This document shows, one piece after another, positions 27,201-42,200 of a stretch of DNA of 64,000 nt (position 1 is its first letter; each line of letters starts with the position of its first letter). The stretch covers positions 51,820,962 through 51,884,961 of the forward strand of contig OX031062.1 in assembly GCA_943736015.1 (NCBI GenBank), written 5' to 3'. Source of the stretch: Tridacna crocea (taxonomy: Eukaryota > Mollusca > Bivalvia > Cardiida > Cardiidae). Below the pieces are notes generated by a model. It did not search any database. It was not told the DNA's origin and saw only the letters and a list, made by a program, of their open reading frames with translations. Made by a program: the position numbers and the translations under genes.

Positions 27201-30200
27201 CCACAATTTTCTTTTCCCACAATGCTTTCAACTACTTTCAAAGAAGAATTTCATCATTTTAGGCCAATTTGTCTTTTACAAATGCATTTGATAATCCTAT
27301 ACTGGTAAATCATCTTGGTTGAGTTAAAACTTGTTCGAGCCACTATTATACAAAAACAGCTTTTTAGCTCTTTACCAACTGATGAAATATTACACTACTT
27401 CAAATTGAAAGCATTTGCAGTCGACAAATTAAAGATGGCTCAAATGGCAGATTTTGTCCTTGACAGAGTATAAAGCATTGCAGGAAAGGGAGAAAATGCT
27501 GTTACCAGCATGTAACCAGCATTTTCCCCTTTTCGCAACACGTTTTCAAAAGGCTTCTCTTCAAGGGTTGTTAAAACCCCAGATTGTTTCACAAACGGTT
27601 AAACGCCTGTGGTAAAGAACTTTTGAAAATACTGTTTGAAAAGGAGAAATTACATGTTACAAGACTTTTGAAAATACCGTTTTAAAATGAGAAATTACAT
27701 GTTACAAGCAGTTACATATTTTTCTGCAATTTTTTTCCATTTCATCATTCATTCACAGCTGTTTTCGGTAAGATATCTCACCAAAAACTAAGCATATGGA
27801 TTAGTGTTCAGCCTTCTTCAGTTTCTCTTTAAAATAAAGAAGTATGTTTGTACATTACCAGTCTACAGGTAAACCCATCAACAGATAACCTAATTTTTAA
27901 GGCCCCATAAAACGCTTTAAAAAATATCATGTGAAAATGATACAATATAACAAAGACAAATCCTACGGTTATGGTTTGAGAACATTTGTTGACTGTAATT
28001 ACTTCCATTGTGGATGAATCTTAAATTTTGTTGTCTAATTATGGGCTAAGCCTTACCTCACAAGTTTGAACTTTCAACAATCCTGTAAGAGAATGCTAAT
28101 GAAAAAATGGGAAAATGCTGTTTTCCAGCATTTTCCCCTTTCTAATACAGTTGAAAAACTCTATGAAAAATACCCTATGAGAAATACCCTATGAAAAACA
28201 GAAATCAAAATCTGTCATCACCAAATGCTCTCAATGTAGTCCAGTCCAAAATTTTGTTCTTTGGTTAAGACTTGACTTTTTACCATACAATCCCCCGTTT
28301 TTACAACCCTGAAATAAAAGCCTTGAGAAAACATTGTAGGAAAAGGAGAAAATGCTGGTAACCAGCATTTTCTCCTTTTCCCACAATATTTTCTAGCCTG
28401 CTGGAAACAAATTGCAGTTTTCAGTAACATTTATTCTCTCGTATGTAAGTGCTTTGAATTTGGACTAGTCTAAACTTTTGTTATTTGGTAAAGGGTTAAA
28501 CCATATCAACATTTAGAGATAATTTAGAGAAAACAAAAGTGTTTTTTCTTTTACCTTCCACAATTATTAGATCATAGACAAACTCGTCATCTAATCCTGT
28601 GACATTTGTGTGGGTTTGTGTCTGCACTGAGCTCTCTGTATCACCAACCACAATTAGTGTACGGGTCATTCTTGGATCTTCCCCTACTTCTAGGTACACA
28701 GTGCCAGGTCCGGCCTTCACTGTATCAAGTGTATAGTTATTGCCAGCACCATAGGCTTTATAGGTACCAGTGTAGGCATTGCTGTGAAGAAAAATAAACG
28801 AGATATGATTATATACTATAGAAACAACTCTCTTATTTTACTTGCTGGAAAAAAAAACTTTTGAAAATGTTGTGATTAAAGTAGAAATGGAAAGTAAAAA
28901 AGAATTCTGTATTTTCCACATTTTCACAAATATTCATACATTACATCTCCTCATCATGGAAACCAGAATTCAAATGTTAAGAAAGTTTTAAAAATTGTCT
29001 GCTAGAAATTTATTTCTGGAAGTAACAAGACACAAATATTGAAAAAGAAAAAAGGAACAAAGCTTAGCATTCCCTCCTCTACCTTGCCTTTTATCATATG
29101 CCTGCATGCAATATACTATAATAAATTCAGACAGAATAGAAAAAAAATATTCCCAACTACCTTTTACACCATCCCATATCGGGTGATGAAATAGTCTGAG
29201 AGCAAATTAATATTTTGTAGTTTTCAAATATTAAATCTTATCAAACCACCCTTTATGAACAGACAGTTCTCTCTCATTAATCCTTACCGCATAGTCCCAA
29301 TTTTTCATTACCCTGAGAAAGAAGCCTTCTAAAAGCATTCTGGGAAAAAGAGGAAATGTTTGTAATTAGTATTTTCTTCTTTTATCACAATATTCTCCAT
29401 CCTGTGAAATACCTATTTCATGCATTGAGTAACAATGTCTTGTCTGCAAATCCATTTAACTCTTTACCACACAATCCCAACTTTTAACGACCCTGAGAGA
29501 GAAGCCTTCTGAAAACATTGTGGGAAAAGGAGAAAACGCTGATGAACAGCATTTTCTCCTTTTCTCACAATGGTTTCTACCCTTTCTAAAACAAATTTCC
29601 ATTTTTCAGTAACATTTATTTTGTCGTCTGCAAATGCTTTCAGTTTGTGCTAGTCCAAAATTTTGTTGTTTGGTAGAATGTTAATATAAACATGGCAAAA
29701 ATTCTGTAGTTTGGTAAAGAGTTAAATCAGTACATTGTATTTTAATTTCTTCCAGTTTGCAATTTTGCAATTTGAAATACAGTTTCTTGTTTTCATTGTC
29801 CTACAGTCAGTCAGATATAGGCACTGTTTGTACTAAAAATGGAATCTCTTACGTTTCTGTTACAGCTATACGGATCCGCCCACCTGCTCCTCCACCCCCA
29901 TATCCAGAACCTTTTCCTCCATTACTTCTGATCTCACCCTCTCCAGACAAAACAGGAGTTAAAATATCAATAGTTCCACCACTGCCACCACCTGCATTAG
30001 ATCCCTGACCTGGGTCTCCATCTACTTGTATAAGTCCTAAAAACATAATACATGTAATCATCATATCCTGAATTGTTCAAAATTTTTAATCTTGAACCAT
30101 GTGTTAACTCTTAACCACACAATCCTGATTTTTAACGACTGCGAGAATGAACCCTTTTGAAAACATTGTAGAAAAGGGAGAAGATGCTGATAACCAGCAT

Positions 30201-33200
30201 TTTCTCCTTTTCCTATAATGTTTTCCACCCTTCTCAAAACAATTTTCATTTTTTTACCACATTTGTTTTGTCATCTGCAAATGCTTTCAATTTGGACTGG
30301 TGTACAATTTTGTCGATTGGTAAAGAGTTAATGCCAATGATTGGTTAAAGCTTCTTTTTCAGTCAATATTCTAAATAAATAACCATTTACCCAAAAAATC
30401 CATTGTTTTTATGATCCTGAGACAAAAGCCTTCTCAAGACATTTTGGTAAAAGTAGAAAATGCTGGTAACCAGCATTTTCTCCTTTTGCCACAATGTTTT
30501 TCTACCCAGCTGGAAACAAATTTGAATTTTTGAGTTATGTTTATTTTGTCACCTGCCAGTGCATTCACTTTGGACCTGTTAAAAATTTTATTGTTTCATA
30601 AAGAGTTAATGCCGATGCTTGAACAAAGCTTCTCTTCCAGTCAAAATTCTAAGTAAATAAAGGAGAATAACCATACCCCCCAAAAACATCTGTATGTTAC
30701 TTGCCTCAATAATATGGGTTCCCATTTCAAACCTTAGGCTGCTAAGTGCAAGTGCAATGTCCATTTGCAGACAGTACAGATCAAAATCAGACTGCAATTT
30801 ACATGCAGTCTGATCTTGGATCTAAACGGTCTAATCAGGAAAATTTCGTTTTGCAAAAAGTAACTTTGAAGTAGCAACATTTTGGTATTTACTATATTGG
30901 CCCGAAAGTTTCATTTCACAAGATCAGACCGAAAGTTAGATGCAGTCTGATCTTGAATCTACACTGTCTAATGAGGAGCGTTTCGTTCTGCAAAAAGCAA
31001 CTTTGAAATGGCAACATTTTGATATTTACTATTGGCCCGAAAGTTTCGTTTCACTCATTTACCAGGTTAAGGGTGAATAAAAGTTGACAGCTAGCTCAAG
31101 TTTGAAGGATTATAGGACTGCCCTTTAGTTTGAACATATTTATTTCACAGCAATTGAGAAACACGTTCTTACAACTTATACTAATCTCTCTTGATTCTGC
31201 TTCCATACGAGGTAAGGTCTACCGACTGATGGATTGACAGGACTGCCCTTTCGTTTGATCATATTTATTTCACAGCAATTGAGAAACATGTTCTTACAAC
31301 TTATACTAATCTCTCTTGATTCTGCTTCCATACGAGGTAAGGTCTACCGACTGATGGATCGACAGGACTGCCCTTTAGTTTGATAATATTTAGTTCACAG
31401 CAATTGAGAAACATGTTCTTACAACTTATACTAATCTCTCTTGATTCTGCTTCCATACGAGGTAAGGTCTACCGACGGACGGACTGACATTAGCGAGTCA
31501 ATATACCACCACCTCATTGAAGGGGCCATAATACTGGGATTTCTACTTTCTTTGAAAGGTTAAAAATGCTGAAATCACCAACATTTTCTCATTTTCCCAC
31601 AGTATTTTTAAAAGCCCTTTTTAATTGCAGAATCATTAAAACATAATTATGGGTTTGTTTATTGATGATTTAAACCTTTACAAAACAATCCCTGGTTTTT
31701 ACAAGCCTGAGATGGAAGCCTTTTGAAAACATTGTAGGAGAAGAAGAAAATGCTCATAACCAGCATTTTCTCCATTTCCCACGATGCCTCTACCCTGGTG
31801 GAAACAAATTTCAATTTCTGAGTTACCTTTATTTTGTCATCTGCCAGTGCTTTCAATTTGGACCAGTCTAACATTTTGTCATTTGGTAAAGATTCAACCC
31901 ATTACCACACAATCCCTACTTTTGACGCCCCTGAGAAAGAAGCCTTTAGAAAACATTGTGGGAAAAGGAGAAAATGCTGATAACCAGCATTTTCTCCTTT
32001 TCCCACAATGTTTTCTACCCTTCACAAGACAAATTTCAAATTTTTGGTCACTTTTATTTTGTTGTCTACAAATGCTTTTGATTTGGACAATCCTATAATT
32101 TTGTCATGTGGTAATGAGTTAAACAATTGGTAAAGGGACTATTGTTTACCATTATTGGTGAGAGCTATGTAGAGTCTCATCTTCAAGTATCCACCTCCAC
32201 TACCACCCTGGGCTATCCCATCACTTCCTCCTCCACTTCCAGACTCTATTGGGTTCTGGGTTGTATCATACACTTCACCCCCAGGTTCTGATTCAGTTTC
32301 TGAACCACCACGGGCGCCATGACCTGCCCCAGTGCCATAGCTGTTAGATGTCTGGAACACATGAAAAAGGTATTTCTATATTAACTTATTTAACTCTTTA
32401 CCACACAATCCCGAATTTTGATGACCCTTAGAAAGAAGCCTTTGGAAAACATTGTGGGAAAAGGAGAAAATGCTGGTAACCAGCATTTTCTCCTTTTCCC
32501 ACAATGTTTTCTACCCTTTACATACAAATCTCAATTTTTCAGTCAGATTCATTTTGTCATCTGAAAATGCATTCAATTTGGACCAGTCTTAAATTTTGTC
32601 ATTTGGTAGAGTTAAGAAACAATCCTGACTTTAAACAACCCTGAGAAAAAAGCCTTGTGGGAAAAGAAGAAAATGCTGGTAACCACAATTTCTTCTACCT
32701 ACTGGAAACAAAGTGCAATTTTGAGTCCCATTTATTCTGACATTTACAGGTGCTTTCAATTTTTAGACCTGTCCATCGTATATTACAGGTCCACTGAGAG
32801 GAATAACAGAATCTATTTTTTGTAAGAGGTTTGTCTAAAAACATTGATTCTTACCACTGTCCCCGAACCAGGACCTAAATCTGGCCCATAACCACCACCT
32901 TGTAGATTTATCACACTATCGTGATGTAGTGTGATCTCATTGGCACTTATCTGCAGCCCGTCCCCAACTACTGTGGATTTATAGTTTAACTCCAATGTTG
33001 CAAACTTAATCAGTTTTTCGACATCAGCCTCAAAACGCACTTCAGCGTGACTGTTGATAGTAAACTTAGCGAAACTGTATTCCCCTTTCTCAGACATATC
33101 TGTATGCTGACCTGCGTCATTGCAGCAAATACCTGTCCTTGCTGTTTTAGAGATGTTCAGTTTCTGGTAGGAGGAAACTATCAGGTTCTGGATGTTGGTC

Positions 33201-36200
33201 AAAATGCCTGTAGAATGAAATGTAAAAAATAAATTGGCCCATTGCATACTGAAGATGCCTGTCTTATTACATTCTTGTTTTTGAAAGGGTAGAAAACATA
33301 TTGAGGAAAGGAGAAAATGCTGGTCACCAGCGTTTTCTCCTTTTCCCAATATGTTTTCAAAAGCCTCCTCTCTCGTGGTAGTTAGAAGTCCCAACTATGG
33401 GCAAATATTTATTCCAATTCGTGCAATCTGAATGGTTTAGACAACTAGTCTTTAACTCTATACCAAAAAATACCAACTTTTAACAACCCTTAGAATAAAG
33501 CCTTTTTGAAAACATAGTAGGAAAAAGAGAAAATGGTGTACCAGCATTTTCTCCTTTTCTTACAATGTTTTCTACTCTTCTATCAGTTTTTGAGTCATGT
33601 TTATTTTGTCGTCTGCAAATGCTCTCAATTTTAACAAGTATAAATTTTTGTTGCTGTGTAAAGAGTTTTAAAACAAGAATGAACTCTTTACCAACCAACA
33701 AAAATTTTGGACTTACCCAAATCCACAGCATTTGCAGGCAACGAATTAAGTGTAACTTGAATGGTGGGGCTGCTCCTTGAAAGAATAACAGATAATATAG
33801 AAAATCAGGAAAATTTCTCCTTTTCTTTCCAAACAATTTCTTTCTCTAGGTCCTACAAACTAAGGGTTGTGTGGTAAATTGATAGAATTGAATTCAGAAT
33901 GGATGGAAGATTTTTTTCAAGTTAACCCTTTACCACTCGATCCTGACTTTCAACCACCCTGAGAAAGAAGCCCCTGAGAAAGAAACAATTGTGGGAAAAG
34001 CAGAAAATGCTGGTAGCAGAATTTTCTGCTTTACCCCGAAACATTTTCAACCCTTCCAAATCAAATTTCAACTTTCAATTGTCTGCAAATGCTTTCAGTT
34101 TGGACTAGTAAAGAATTCTGTTGTTTGGTAAAGAGTTAATAACAGGAATAGTACCAAGTATTACCTTCCAGCTGACTGGCCTCGCCTTTCAATTCAACAG
34201 AATTAGGTAGCCTGATCTCTCCTTCCTCATTTAGGTGGAAACTGCAAGTGATAGCACTGTATGTATATCCAACATCGGCGCTGAAAATACTGTAGTTACC
34301 AATGGTTATCAAGCTGCCAGTCCCACAAGCAAGAGAATCCACTTTGAGGTGAAGATTTTCAGTGATAAGAGAGACCAAGGTGTCATCACCAATATCCAAA
34401 TTATCAATATCATAAAAACTTTCACCAGGAAGATCTATGTAAGTTTCTGCTTTGGTAGTCAAGCTTGAAGCACAAGAGTTATCTATATAGAGATTATAAA
34501 CAACTGCTTGGGTCTGGCTATCTCTGTATTGAACAAATGCAGTGCCTGAACCACCAGCTTGTCCATAGGTGGATGAACCTCCACATAATGTGTAGGTACC
34601 CTGATATGTAAATGAAGATGAATCTATGAATATTCGTCCACCACCTCCACCTCCTCCATGTGAAGCTCCACCCCCTTTGACAGATATAACACCGGTTCCA
34701 GACAAGCTCTGTGTGGTGACCTCTACTGATCCTCCACTACCACCTCCAGAATCTTCAGTTCCATCTTGGCCATCAGCTCTTATTTCACCATGGAGAGTTA
34801 GTGTAGGAACATCGACTCTAAGCAGTCCTCCACCCAACCCAGCAGTCCCTAATGTTCCAGATCCACCCATTGAACCCAGCTTATCTGCGGCTCTGATGTC
34901 ACCAATGTACTGAACAGAAGGTTCCCCTCCATCTTCAGAGCTCCCACCTGATCCTCCATAACTTCCACCAGAATTGTTCACACCAGCAGCAAAACCTGCA
35001 TTGAGATTTCCATAGTCAACACTTATAGCACCTCCAAATGCTACCTCCAGGGTCTGTGATTGGACTAATAAATTTCTGCCCACTATTTCTCCTCCATATT
35101 TCACAAGCATATCTGTAAGGACATCAATGGTATAAGGTTCTACACTATCTGGGCTGATATCCAGCTTACCATCTGTTGCCACTGTAATACTTCTCAAAGA
35201 TAGAGTACCAACTGGTGTGAGGGAGGAACCAGTCAAGCTGGACCTACTCTGTGAGTGGATCATCATTCTGCCTCCTGCTGATACAGTCAGATACTGTACT
35301 TTAGACATATTTCCATATAATTCTAGGTTGTTTAATCCACTTGTATCACCTCCTCCATTACTTATCTGCAATCTTGGGGGTAAATTAGCCAAAGCTCCTT
35401 CTTCTACAATCAACCGGCAGGTAAGTAAGTAAGGGTTTGTAGTGCCATACTGTGTTGCAAGGTCCATTGTCTGTCCTGGTACAACATACAAAGTGCCAGA
35501 GAAATCTCCCAGTATGTTGTCAATGACTGTTGTTTCCCCCAGTATGCTGGATTTAACATTAGCAGAGCCAAACAGGTTTAGAACACTAATAGCATAAGTA
35601 CTATGGATGTAAGTTACAGCTGTAGTGTTTTGTTGATTGTTGTCCACTGTTATTGTTCTCACTTCCACTCCACCTGATTGTGTGTACTTTTTGTAGATAG
35701 TTCCTGCTGCCCCAGCTTCGGGAGCTCCTGCACCACCAAAAGCTGATATTGTTCCATAGAAAAGAGATAAAGATGGTGCTAAGATGGCAATTCTACCACC
35801 GCCTCCTCCACTATTAGTATCACTGGATCCACCATTGGCAGTGATCTTTCCATGACCTTTCAATATGGCTGCCTGAATTTTGATGGAACCTCCACTTGCT
35901 CCCCCTTCCTCTCCGTCAGACACAATGTCACCATCTATCTGAGCCGTGTTTGTAACAGTCAATATAACAATCCCACCTCCCCTGGATGAGGAAGTCCCAC
36001 TGCCATAATCTGTGGGTGCTGATTCAGATCCATATGTAGTACCATTATTGCCCCCGCCTTCACCACCGTAACTGGCCCCTGCAGATATGGGTAATGTATC
36101 ATTTTCATCAAGCATACCTCCACCACTTACATTAAGCTTTGCCCCATCTAACATAGTAAAGGATGCTGCATCAATAGAAAGACTCTTTTTAGTCTGCTCA

Positions 36201-39200
36201 AGAATTAATTCTGACCCAGAATCCATGTAGAAATCAACAACCGACACAGAAAATGTACTTTCATCCAATGAAAATGATGCCCCAGAACCCAGCCTCAGGG
36301 CAGACAGTGACATCATTCCAGGGCTTCCCCCAAACAGGGAACCACCTTTTGCATGTGCTTCAGAATACGCAGACAGAGTTAAGTTATTTGTATCCAAGTT
36401 TCCTTTAACACTCAACCTTCCATGGTTCCCTAGGACAACACTATTTGCTTCCATTGTTCCATTAACAATTAAGTTAGGTTTACTTCCTTTCAGCTTGAGC
36501 TCACCAGTGAGTGATAGAGCAGCTTCTTCCTCCACTTCTATATCACAGAAGAAACCTTCACTGTTTGCTCCTACAGAAGGGAAAAATATACAAAAAGACA
36601 AAAAAACAATGAATGGCATTTTTGGATAGAAGGTTTGGTGCATATTTGAAATGTATCATGATAAAAAAGTTGCTCCAAAATGTAAATCCCTGTCTGAAAA
36701 AGTGACTTAATTCCAAGGTGGAATACTCCTCTGTACAAAAAATTCCATAAAGCGAAAAAGTTTCAACCCTGGTCAGACTCGATGGACATCTTTTTGCAGA
36801 TCCTTTACACTATTTTTTGACAGCATATGAGTCATATGCTTTTCTGTGACTCTAACTCTTTACCACACTAGAAAATTTTAGACTGGTCCAAAATGAAAGC
36901 ATTTGCAGACAACAACATAAAGGTAACTGAAAAATTGAAATTTGGTTTTGGAAGGGTAGAAAACACTTTGGGAAAAGGAGAAAATGTGGGTTACCAGCAT
37001 TTTCTCCTTTTCCCAAAGTGTTTTCAAAAGGCTTCTTTCTCAGGGTCGTTAAAAGTTGGGATTGTGTGGTAAAGACTTAAACAATATTTTTTTCAGGTAA
37101 AAAGCATTTGCATACAACTACGTTTTGTCTACCTCACACTGATGATGATTCACCTGGTTTTTAACTTCAGTGATTTGTTGAAAAATTATCTATTTTGCCA
37201 TGGAGAATATCTGAATATCTGAGCAATGTTCTAACAAAATGGGGTGTATTACATCTCTGTGATGCATTATACTGAGCAAGTCTTTACAAAGTTATAGATC
37301 AAAAATCAATTATGTCTTACAATCAACTGAATCATTAAGTAGAATGGTCTTTCAACAAGCAGAAAATTTACAAAAATCGTAACATTTGGACCTATGTCGG
37401 TCTGCATAGCATGACATTGGTTGGTACTTTTTATATGCACCTTAAATGCCTTATTCACAGAGAGCACCTCATTTCTTTTATATGCTGCTATGGGTAACTC
37501 ACTGACCTTTTGCAGATAGTGTAGATCAAGATCAGGCTGCACAGAACATGCAGATTCATCTTGAATCTACACTGTCTGATAAGAAGATACAGTACACTCC
37601 TCGCGGATTTTGCTATTTTCGCTGTCCGCGATGGATTTAGCGCGGACCCAACGCGGCGATTTTACAACACAGGTGAACGCGGACTAACCCGGAGCGCTGT
37701 TTAAACGCGGCGATCCCTGGCGGACCGCGGCGGTCTGATTACGCAATTAAAACGACGCGGTGACTCCGCCGCGATCAGACAGGTAAGTTTCTTGTCAGTG
37801 TAGCAAATGATTCAAGAATGAATGAAGTTACGCACCATTTTACTCTTTTACAAAGTCATATTACACGTATGTATCTCCACGAGCATTTTTTATATCAGAA
37901 AGAAAAAAGACGATAAGAAGTCATCATTGCCAAGCAAATTATTCAACGGGCACTGAATTAATAGGTTATAGAATCGAAATACATAAATCTTTAACCACAC
38001 ATCATGAGTTTAAAGTGCCTTGCAGAACAAGGGTTGCGAAAACATTGTAGGAAAAAATGAATAGGCCGGCAACCAGCATTTTCTCTCAAGCAATGTTTAT
38101 CTACCTTGTCAAATACTCTTCGATAATATATATTAAGAGTGATGTTCATGTTTCCTGAACTCTTTACCAAACGACAAAATTTGTCCAAATTGAATAAAAC
38201 ATTTGCAGGGAAATTTTTAATCTAAGTCAAAATATAAAATATATTTTTTGTTAGGTGAGACCATTGCGGGAAAAGGAAGAAAATGCTGGTTTTAGGCATA
38301 ATGACAGCGCCGGACGGTGTAATGCAGAGAAATGACCCCCCATTACAAAATGACCTACGGTTATTTCTCAACGTAGAATAATTACCCATGGGTCATTTTT
38401 CTGCGTCGAAAAATGACCCATGGGTCATTCCTCTACGTCGACAAATGACCCGCGGGTCATTTTGTAATGGGGGTCATTTTTCTGCATTACACCGGCATGT
38501 ACCGTCAAGGAGAAATGGTTCACGAGCGGCTCTTAGGCCTATTAGGTCTTGACTCTTGAGCTTATTTTTTTTCTACCAGCGATAACGATCACTAGCAAAC
38601 AAAATGTTTATTTTTACAAATTGACAAAGTTATCTCCACATGTTCGTTACAAAATTAGATTAATGAATCTCGTAGGACTGAATACATAAAATCAAAGTCA
38701 CTGGTTCCTCCGTGAGGGTTTTGGTTAAAAATCAACTCTACAAAGTCACAAAAATTTCCAAAACTGAAAGCACATGCAGACGACGACTAAAAGTAGCAAA
38801 CGTGGCATTTGTCTTCAATATGATAGAAAACATTCTGGGACAAAGAGGAAATGCTGGCTACGATAAACTGTTTTCTCTCCTCACAATGAAGACTTCTTCC
38901 CAATGAGTAGATAAAATCATTACATGTGTAGTGTTGAGCACTATTCTCAACATGATTTCAGCCAACTCAAGGCTGCCAGCTAGTGCATCTGCATCTCTTT
39001 TCAACACTTTGTAAAATTATTTTTCAAGATAATGAAGACACTGATTGCTGCTCTAAACACAAATCGTAGCAAAATGCTCAGTTGTCAGAGAAGAATGAAT
39101 CTTTTCGTAATGACCAATATCAATCCTCGAAACCAGTTTTGCTGATCTTGAATCCCGCGTCATAAGCCTGCATTACTAGCTAACTTTCAAGATTGGATAT

Positions 39201-42200
39201 CACGTTCTTAAATATCATGGGAGAGGACTTGCAGATCAGCGGGAAAAGGGTTCGGTTTGTAAACTAAATTTTAGCGTGTTATCCCTTTCCCAAACGACAA
39301 ACTTTTAGACTGGTCCATTTTGAAAGCACTTGCAGACGACAAAATTTATGTTACTCAAAAGCAAAATTTGTTTCCAGCAGGGAAGAAAATATTGTGGGAA
39401 GAGGAGGAAATGCTGGTTACCAGCATTTTCTCCTTTTCTCACGATGTTTTCTAAAGGTTTCTCTCTCAGGGCCGTAAAAAACAGCGATTGTTTGGCAAAG
39501 GGTTAAACTTTCAAAAGTGTTAAGGGATGCAAGGGTTTAATTAACAAAAGACGCTTGCATTTTGCAAAATAAAGATTATCAATCCCCATATTTGGCTGAT
39601 CTTGTTCTAAAGTTGGAAGATAGGTAAACTCGACCTTTATCCATTCAACAGACGACAAAATATTAAACTCATCCATATTAAAGGCATTTTTGCTGAAATG
39701 AGAGAAGTTGTCTTAAAAAGGTTGGGATACTTTGTGGCAAAATGTTGTTAACATTTTTCCTTTACCCACTTAGTTTATTGTCTTGGGACCGTTCAGACTG
39801 GGTCTTGTGTTGTAATAGGTTAACCATTTGGGAAAAATAATATCTGTGCAATGTAAGTGGTTGTGCTTGTCTCCATGTACATGTGATAAAATGAAGAGTA
39901 TATGATAATTGTTTTCGTTCTTGAAGACTGGTATATTTATGATTACGACCTATTATCTTATTTTTTCCTACGAGACAACATTCCGTCATGTTCTAAAAAA
40001 TAAAGGGTTAGGATTTCATACACAAATGACACGTGTTAACTCTTTATCAGACCTCCAGATTTTACCCATATCCAATTCTATAACATTTGCAGATTACCAA
40101 ATGTAATTCAAATAACGAAACTTGTCTTTTGGGTGAAGACGTTGTCAGAAGAGAAGCAGCTGCTGATATCAGCACATTTTCTTCTCCCACTATGGTTTCT
40201 CGAGGCTCTTGAAACTTGGGCCAAGATTATTTGGTAAAGGCTTAACAATAAACGGACAACCCCCCGCCGGTTTTTATTGCCAAATTTGGTAGTCGGGGTG
40301 TAATATAAGCTTTAACCCTTAGTCCATTCAGCAATAAATAAATGGAGCTGAAACGTATGTGTAGAAGACGACGATTATGAACCTTTCACTATTGTTTTGA
40401 GTAAGAACATGTCTTAGAATATCAGAGTAAAAAGATAAATTGCTAGTCACCTGCACACTCCTTTTCCTCAATGTTTTCAAAAGCCGAATAGTATTATTCG
40501 GTAAACGCTTAACGCACCGATTGCAGCTTACATTCCTTTCAGTATCGTTTACAGACGATGTAGATGAAGATCGTGCTGCACTATCTCTTACAACTATATG
40601 CACTGTGAGCTTTTCTAGCCAAGACAAGATTAAAAGATTTAAATTCTTTGTTATTTGTATGGTGGAGTTATTTTTTGTATTATTTTAGGATAAACTAGGG
40701 TAAACCCTGTATCAGCAATCTAGGGAGCCCAGGTAAAAAGGTTTTGAAAACAATGTTGGGAAAGGAGAAAATTCTGTAAAGCAATATACCACCATTGTTC
40801 CAAGATATTGTCTACTTTTCAAAGAGAAACGTAATCATAATTATGATACACACAAAATTTCTCGTCTGCAAATGCATACAAATTGAACAAGTCTAAAAAT
40901 TTGTCGCCTTATTCAGATGTAGGATACGGATAGCATAGGCTTCAACCTAAAGGTATGGAAAATATTCCGAGGATGACAATCTGTGTATTATGTCCGAATG
41001 CAAGTTGCAGGCAGACCAAATCATGTCAAAATCAGGCAAAAAGTAAACTTAAGACTTGCCAACTTTTAACCTAATTTTTGTATTAATATCCAGCGAGAAA
41101 CAGTTGGCACAACCAGGGATCTTATATACAAGATCCCTGGCACAACCATGCAATAACAGATTGTCATCTTCATAATTTTCACTCTTTTTAAATACATTTT
41201 AACACCAGCTTTGTTTACTTCGGCAAACATCATTACCTACAGCACTCGAATGCAGTCAAAACAACTGCTACTCATTTAAAGTGCCTGTTACGATTTTTAC
41301 AGACATCGTGGATTGAGATCAGACAACGCATCACGCAATGTCTGATCTTTAATAGATCACTGTCTGCATACTAGTGTCAGAGTTATCCAAACAGCCTGAT
41401 TCTTCAATTTATTTATGCAACTCTTGCCTACGGTTGATGTCGATTCCATTTGAGCCATGCTCTGTAAAAAATTGGTTTGTTGTGTCTACAAACAGTATCA
41501 ACTCCGGTAAGCCTGCACAGAACGTACAGGCTAACCTGTGTCGAAACATTTTGCTCTTTGGTCAATTTTCAGCATGTCATTCTACCTCATGACTCGGTCG
41601 GTTGTTAAATAAAATGGATCCATGTTTTGTGATGGCTTGCTTGGTGCGTCACGGATATGCATTAGAACCATTTTTCATAGAGTATGGCTCATTCAGTTTG
41701 CACTCAACGAGAAAATAACTCATTGTATGGTTGTTTTCGTAGGTCAGCCGATTACCAGTTCGAAGGGAGACAGCTTCATTATGATGGTTAATAAATGCAT
41801 AAATTAATTTATAATATCTGGTTATCTAAATAATTTCTGCATGTTATAAGATTCTGCAAGTTACCGTATACGGCATATTTGATATACTCTCTCTCTCCTC
41901 TCAAATCACACCAGTATTCATGATAGAACTATTTTAATATGAAACGCTACTTATAACGTGAACGGTATCATAAAAAAAATCCTGACGTGAACTATAATAT
42001 TTTAGTGTAATGGTAATTTTCTCTTCAGTTGTTACAATTTCTATTGACATATTAATTTCATATATAGGTTTTTTTTCCAAAAATGATGATGAAATAGAAA
42101 TAATATTGTGTATCTAATTGAATTTACTCCTTTTAGTAGACATTTCAAAATAACCCATTTCCTTCTTCTTTAATTGCCTGTTAAACATATTGATTTTATA

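Noticed and set aside
31114..31488. CRISPR-like array
   Set aside because: Units are contiguous 125-bp tandem copies with no spacers, in a eukaryotic intron.
34626..34913. Plus-strand proline-rich ORF
   Set aside because: It is the antisense of glycine codons in exon 10; similar antisense Pro-rich frames face other Gly-rich exons.
36571..36643. Signal peptide and start codon of a separate 835-aa secreted protein
   Set aside because: The hydrophobic codons are the pyrimidine tract of a strong splice acceptor, and the exon joins exon 9 in phase.
37600..37790. CpG-rich block as a promoter or CpG island
   Set aside because: The same composition is mirrored at the other TIR, so it is better explained as transposon subterminal sequence.
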